34,344 bases of DNA from an uncultured Acidimicrobiales bacterium. GTDB taxonomy: Bacteria; Actinomycetota; Acidimicrobiia; Acidimicrobiales; SZUA-35. Positions 31,720 through 34,344 of the stretch are shown here, in pieces (position 1 is the first letter of the stretch; each line of letters opens with the position of its first letter). Made by a program: the position numbers and the translations under genes. Where the stretch lies: contig CALHCB010000191.1 in assembly GCA_937930695.1 (NCBI GenBank), positions 1 through 34,344 on the forward strand, read 5' to 3'. A model generated the notes under the pieces. The model was given only the letters and a program-made list of their open reading frames with translations. It searched no databases and was not told the origin of the DNA.

Positions 31720-32537
31720 GCGCACCGACGAGCCAACCCACCGAGCTCGGCAGAGAGCTGCGTGATCTTGCGGCACGACTCGCGTTCGACGCTGGTGAGC
31801 TGATCGAGTCCATGCGCGATGAGGTCGATCTCATCGGCGATACCAAGTCGTCGGCAACTGATGTGGTCACCGCGGCAGACAAGGCCTCGGAACGGCTGAT
31901 TATCGAGGGGTTGCTTGCGGCACGTCCGAACGATGGCATTCTCGGCGAGGAAGGCGGAGACGTCGATGGCACATCGGGAATTCGGTGGCTCATCGACCCG
32001 ATCGATGGAACGACCAACTACGTCTACGACGTTCCGGCCTACTCGGTCTCCATTGCCGCAGAGTCTTCTCGGGGTATCGAGGCCGGCGTGGTCTATGAGC
32101 CCAAGGCAGAGACAATGTATGACGCCATCCGCGACGGCGGAGCTCGCCGTAACGGCAGCACGATCCACACAACCAGCAAGGCAGATCTGGCAACATCGCT
32201 CGTCGCCACCGGCTTTGGCTACAGCGCCGATCGACGTCGAGGACAAGGGCAGGTCATCGCCGAACTACTCCCCCAAATACGAGACATCCGGAGGTTCGGC
32301 TCTGCTGCGCTCGATCTTTGTTTCGTCGCTGAGGGCATCGTCGACGCGTACTTCGAGCGAGGTCTCAACCCGTGGGACTTGGCCGCTGGTTGGCTTGTAG
32401 CCAGTGAAGCGGGTGCGGTCGTCGGGGACCTCCGGGGCAGCGATCCAAGCCCAGAGTTCACGCTCGCCGCCAATCCGTTGTTGTTCGAACAGCTGGCAGA
32501 ACAGCTTCGAACACTCGGGGCAGATCAGCTTCCCTGA
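31716..32537 (+). CDS. Inositol-monophosphatase-family phosphatase
   Basis: A 273-residue Mg-dependent sugar phosphatase. Metal ligands lie in LGEEGGD (E78, E79) and DPIDGTTNY (D94, D97), with W220-D221-LAAGWLVASEAGAVV supplying the C-terminal Asp. SVSIAAESSRG and GVVYEPKAETMYDA are conserved. Substrates could be inositol-1-phosphate, histidinol phosphate or 3'-phosphoadenosine phosphate; sequence alone does not choose. GTG at 31716 overlaps the preceding stop and has GGAG five bases upstream. The open frame extends 70 codons further but that part overlaps the membrane-protein gene. Confidence 0.92.
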   Translation: MSAPTSQPTELGRELRDLAARLAFDAGELIESMRDEVDLIGDTKSSATDVVTAADKASERLIIEGLLAARPNDGILGEEGGDVDGTSGIRWLIDPIDGTTNYVYDVPAYSVSIAAESSRGIEAGVVYEPKAETMYDAIRDGGARRNGSTIHTTSKADLATSLVATGFGYSADRRRGQGQVIAELLPQIRDIRRFGSAALDLCFVAEGIVDAYFERGLNPWDLAAGWLVASEAGAVVGDLRGSDPSPEFTLAANPLLFEQLAEQLRTLGADQLP

Positions 32538-32607
32538 CCCACGCGTCGATGGCCAGTTCGAGATTGAACGTGCCCATGACTGACAGAGTGGTCGTTCATC
32601 AGGCACC

Positions 32608-33300
32608 ATGGAGTCTGTGGGAACACGCATCCTGACTGTTGAAGACGACGACCGCATTCGCCAAGCGGTCAAACTCGCGCTCGAAGACGAGGGCTGGGAC
32701 GTCGACGAAGCGGCAACCGGAGAGACCGCGCTCGATCAGTACAAAGCGCACGAACCCGATGTTGTCTTGATCGACATCATGCTGCCGGGTATCGATGGCT
32801 TCGAGGTCTGCCGATCGATCCGTAGGGGAAGCGACGTCCCCATCATCATGGTGACGGCCCGCAACGACACCCATGATGTCGTCGCAGGGCTCGAGGCGGG
32901 GGCAGATGACTATCTGACAAAGCCGTTCGCACCCAAAGAACTGTCGGCTCGCATTCGGGCGCTCTTGCGGCGGGCTCGAAACTCCGAAAACGGATCGATG
33001 GAGCGGATCACGGTCGGCGACCTCTCGATCTCTCCTGAGGAAGGCCTCGTCACCAAGAGCGGCGAGGAACTCCACCTGACCAAGACCGAGTTTCGTCTTC
33101 TGGTCGAACTCGCCTCGCAGCCCGGCAAGGTCTTCAGCCGTGAAGTGCTTCTCGAGCGAGTATGGGGTTATGACTATTTCGGAGATGGACGTCTGGTTGA
33201 CGTGCATGTTCGGCGGTTGCGCACCAAGGTCGAAAGCGATCCGGCCAGCCCACGTTACGTCGTGACCGCTCGAGGCTTGGGATACAAGCTGCAGCCGTGA
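32608..33300 (+). CDS. OmpR/PhoB-type response regulator, MtrA-like
   Basis: A 230-residue DNA-binding response regulator. The receiver domain has the acidic pocket EDDD (12-15), phosphorylation site D56 in VLIDIMLPG, T83 and K105 in YLTKPFAPKEL. The winged-helix C-terminal domain shows LHLTKTEFRLLVELASQPGK, FSREVLLERVWGYDYFGD and RLVDVHVRRLRTKVE. VTARNDTHDVVAGLEAGADDYLTKPF is close to actinobacterial MtrA, which controls cell-wall and division genes. It overlaps the sensor gene by four bases. Another start (GTG 32620) is possible. The 70-bp gap after the monophosphatase shows no clear promoter. Confidence 0.92.
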   Translation: MESVGTRILTVEDDDRIRQAVKLALEDEGWDVDEAATGETALDQYKAHEPDVVLIDIMLPGIDGFEVCRSIRRGSDVPIIMVTARNDTHDVVAGLEAGADDYLTKPFAPKELSARIRALLRRARNSENGSMERITVGDLSISPEEGLVTKSGEELHLTKTEFRLLVELASQPGKVFSREVLLERVWGYDYFGDGRLVDVHVRRLRTKVESDPASPRYVVTARGLGYKLQP

Positions 33301-34344
33301 TCCATCGCCCCCGTTTGGGGCTACTCGCCCGAGTTACCACGATCTACGCATTGGGTGCGCTGTTTCTGACCTCGACGGTTGCGGTCTCGACCTTCGCTCT
33401 GGTGCAACGTCAGCTCATTGTCGACCTCGAAGAGGGGGCGCAGCTTCAGGCCTATCGGAACACTCGTCGACTGGGCCCGAACCTCCAGCGTCTGCAGGAG
33501 AATCCCGAGCCGCTCGAACCAACGGAGGACGGCACTCCCCCCGTCGACCCGTTCCGTGCGCTCATCGAAGACACCAGCGTCATCTTTCGCCCAAATGGCG
33601 CACAGGTGCTGATCATTCCAAGCGATGGACAGGCCCGATCGTTGTCTGGCCTGGAGATTCGTGACATCCCCGCCGACCTTCAAATGTTCGTTGTGGATGA
33701 TCAAGTGGCCCAGAAGCGCTTCAACGACGCGGACGGCAACCCACTTTTCGCGATTGGGTTGAGGTTCCCAGACCTCGACATCGAGTATTACGAGATCGTC
33801 CCGCTGGCAGATCTGGCGGCCACGCTGAAATCGTTGCGAGTGATCTTGATCGGCGTGTCACTGGGCGCCAGCCTTCTCGGCGCGCTCCTCGGCTATTACT
33901 CAGCCCGCCGAGCGCTTCAGCCGCTGTCGCAGGTCTCACTCGCCGCCGGCGCCATTGCCAGCGGCAACTTCTCCGCGAGACTTGATCCGACCGCTGACCC
34001 TGGCCTCCGCCAGATCACCGAAACGTTCAATCAGATGGCCAACGCATTGCAGAATCGCATCGAACGTGACGAACGGTTCACCTCGGACGTGAGCCACGAG
34101 TTGCGGTCGCCTCTCATGACCCTCTCCGCGTCGGTCGAAGTCATTGATCGCCGACGAGCCGACCTACCTGAGCCGGCCCAGCAGGCCGTTGATCTTCTCA
34201 AGAAGGATCTCGAGCGGTTCCAGCGCCTGGTAGAAGATCTGCTCGAAATCTCACGAATGGACGTCGGCGCCGTCGAACTCGACGAGTCTCCGATCGTGCT
34301 CGCAGACTTCCTGTCGTTTGTGGTGGCGCAGAGCCGAACGCCGG
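33297..34344 (+). CDS. Sensor histidine kinase, MtrB-like, truncated by window end
   Basis: At least 349 residues, running off the right edge. It begins with GTG overlapping the regulator stop (GTGA). One helix (about 12-38) leads to an extracytoplasmic sensor region (about 40-180), then a second helix (about 181-201, ILIGVSLGASLLGALLGYY). A HAMP linker follows and the dimerisation helix carries H267 in DVSHELRSPLM, the phosphorylated histidine. The ATP-binding domain is beyond the window. Overlap and order suggest it is the partner of the preceding MtrA-like regulator; the MtrB identity is inference. Confidence 0.92.
   Translation, partial: MIHRPRLGLLARVTTIYALGALFLTSTVAVSTFALVQRQLIVDLEEGAQLQAYRNTRRLGPNLQRLQENPEPLEPTEDGTPPVDPFRALIEDTSVIFRPNGAQVLIIPSDGQARSLSGLEIRDIPADLQMFVVDDQVAQKRFNDADGNPLFAIGLRFPDLDIEYYEIVPLADLAATLKSLRVILIGVSLGASLLGALLGYYSARRALQPLSQVSLAAGAIASGNFSARLDPTADPGLRQITETFNQMANALQNRIERDERFTSDVSHELRSPLMTLSASVEVIDRRRADLPEPAQQAVDLLKKDLERFQRLVEDLLEISRMDVGAVELDESPIVLADFLSFVVAQSRTP

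Noticed and set aside
1-34344. CRISPR arrays, insertion sequences, prophage, tRNA or rRNA genes
   Set aside because: No regular long repeats, transposase or integrase motifs, or cloverleaf-like segments were seen on either strand.

Overview
The window is chromosomal DNA from a high-G+C (roughly 60% by eye) actinobacterium. The cell-wall/division (dcw) cluster has SepF and a DivIVA-type protein but no FtsA, MurE carries the DNPR signature of a meso-diaminopimelate enzyme, and DUF3040, TgpA-type transglutaminase, MoxR/DUF58 and MtrAB-like genes are present. With murB lying between murC and ftsQ, an Acidimicrobiia-like lineage is my best guess; this is an inference from gene order, not a database result. 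I see no phage, IS element, CRISPR array, rRNA or tRNA.

Region 1 (1-18714, all minus strand) is a dcw cluster transcribed right to left: mraZ, rsmH, ftsL, ftsI, murE, mraY, murD, ftsW, murG, murC, murB, ftsQ, ftsZ, pgeF, yggS, sepF and a divIVA-like gene cut by the left edge. From rsmH to ftsQ the reading frames overlap or nearly touch (mostly ATGA overlaps), so translation is probably coupled. The chain breaks at ftsQ/ftsZ, where a 219-nt spacer and two hairpins occur, and between mraZ and rsmH, where there is a 279-nt structured, C-rich leader. murF is missing from its usual place between murE and mraY. A four-unit, 10-bp repeat upstream of mraZ is a very likely MraZ operator.

Region 2 (about 18715-24089) holds single genes, mostly plus strand: a lipoate/biotin ligase-like protein, an HNH endonuclease, an MFS exporter, an acyl-CoA dehydrogenase, a small conserved protein and a minus-strand ROK sugar kinase. 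Several start codons sit exactly six bases after a TANNNT -10 hexamer, so these messages are probably leaderless. A 20-bp near-perfect palindrome covers the acyl-CoA dehydrogenase -10 element.

Region 3 (24136-28710) is the MoxR ATPase - DUF58 - transglutaminase operon, a widespread set thought to act at the cell envelope. It converges on a minus-strand DUF3040 membrane protein, followed upstream by dinB (translesion polymerase IV) and an overlapping NUDIX hydrolase.

Region 4 (31348-34344, plus strand) has a small membrane protein overlapping an inositol-monophosphatase-family enzyme, then an OmpR-type response regulator and an overlapping sensor kinase resembling MtrA/MtrB; the kinase runs off the right edge.

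I did not find a wholly new multi-gene system. The best leads are regulatory: the mixed-type MraZ operator, the mraZ-rsmH leader RNA, the hairpin across the ftsQ stop codon, the leaderless promoter pattern and the fadE operator. At the protein level, the leads are the very basic FtsW tail, the ROK kinase without its zinc cysteines and the acyl-CoA dehydrogenase with a shifted catalytic base.
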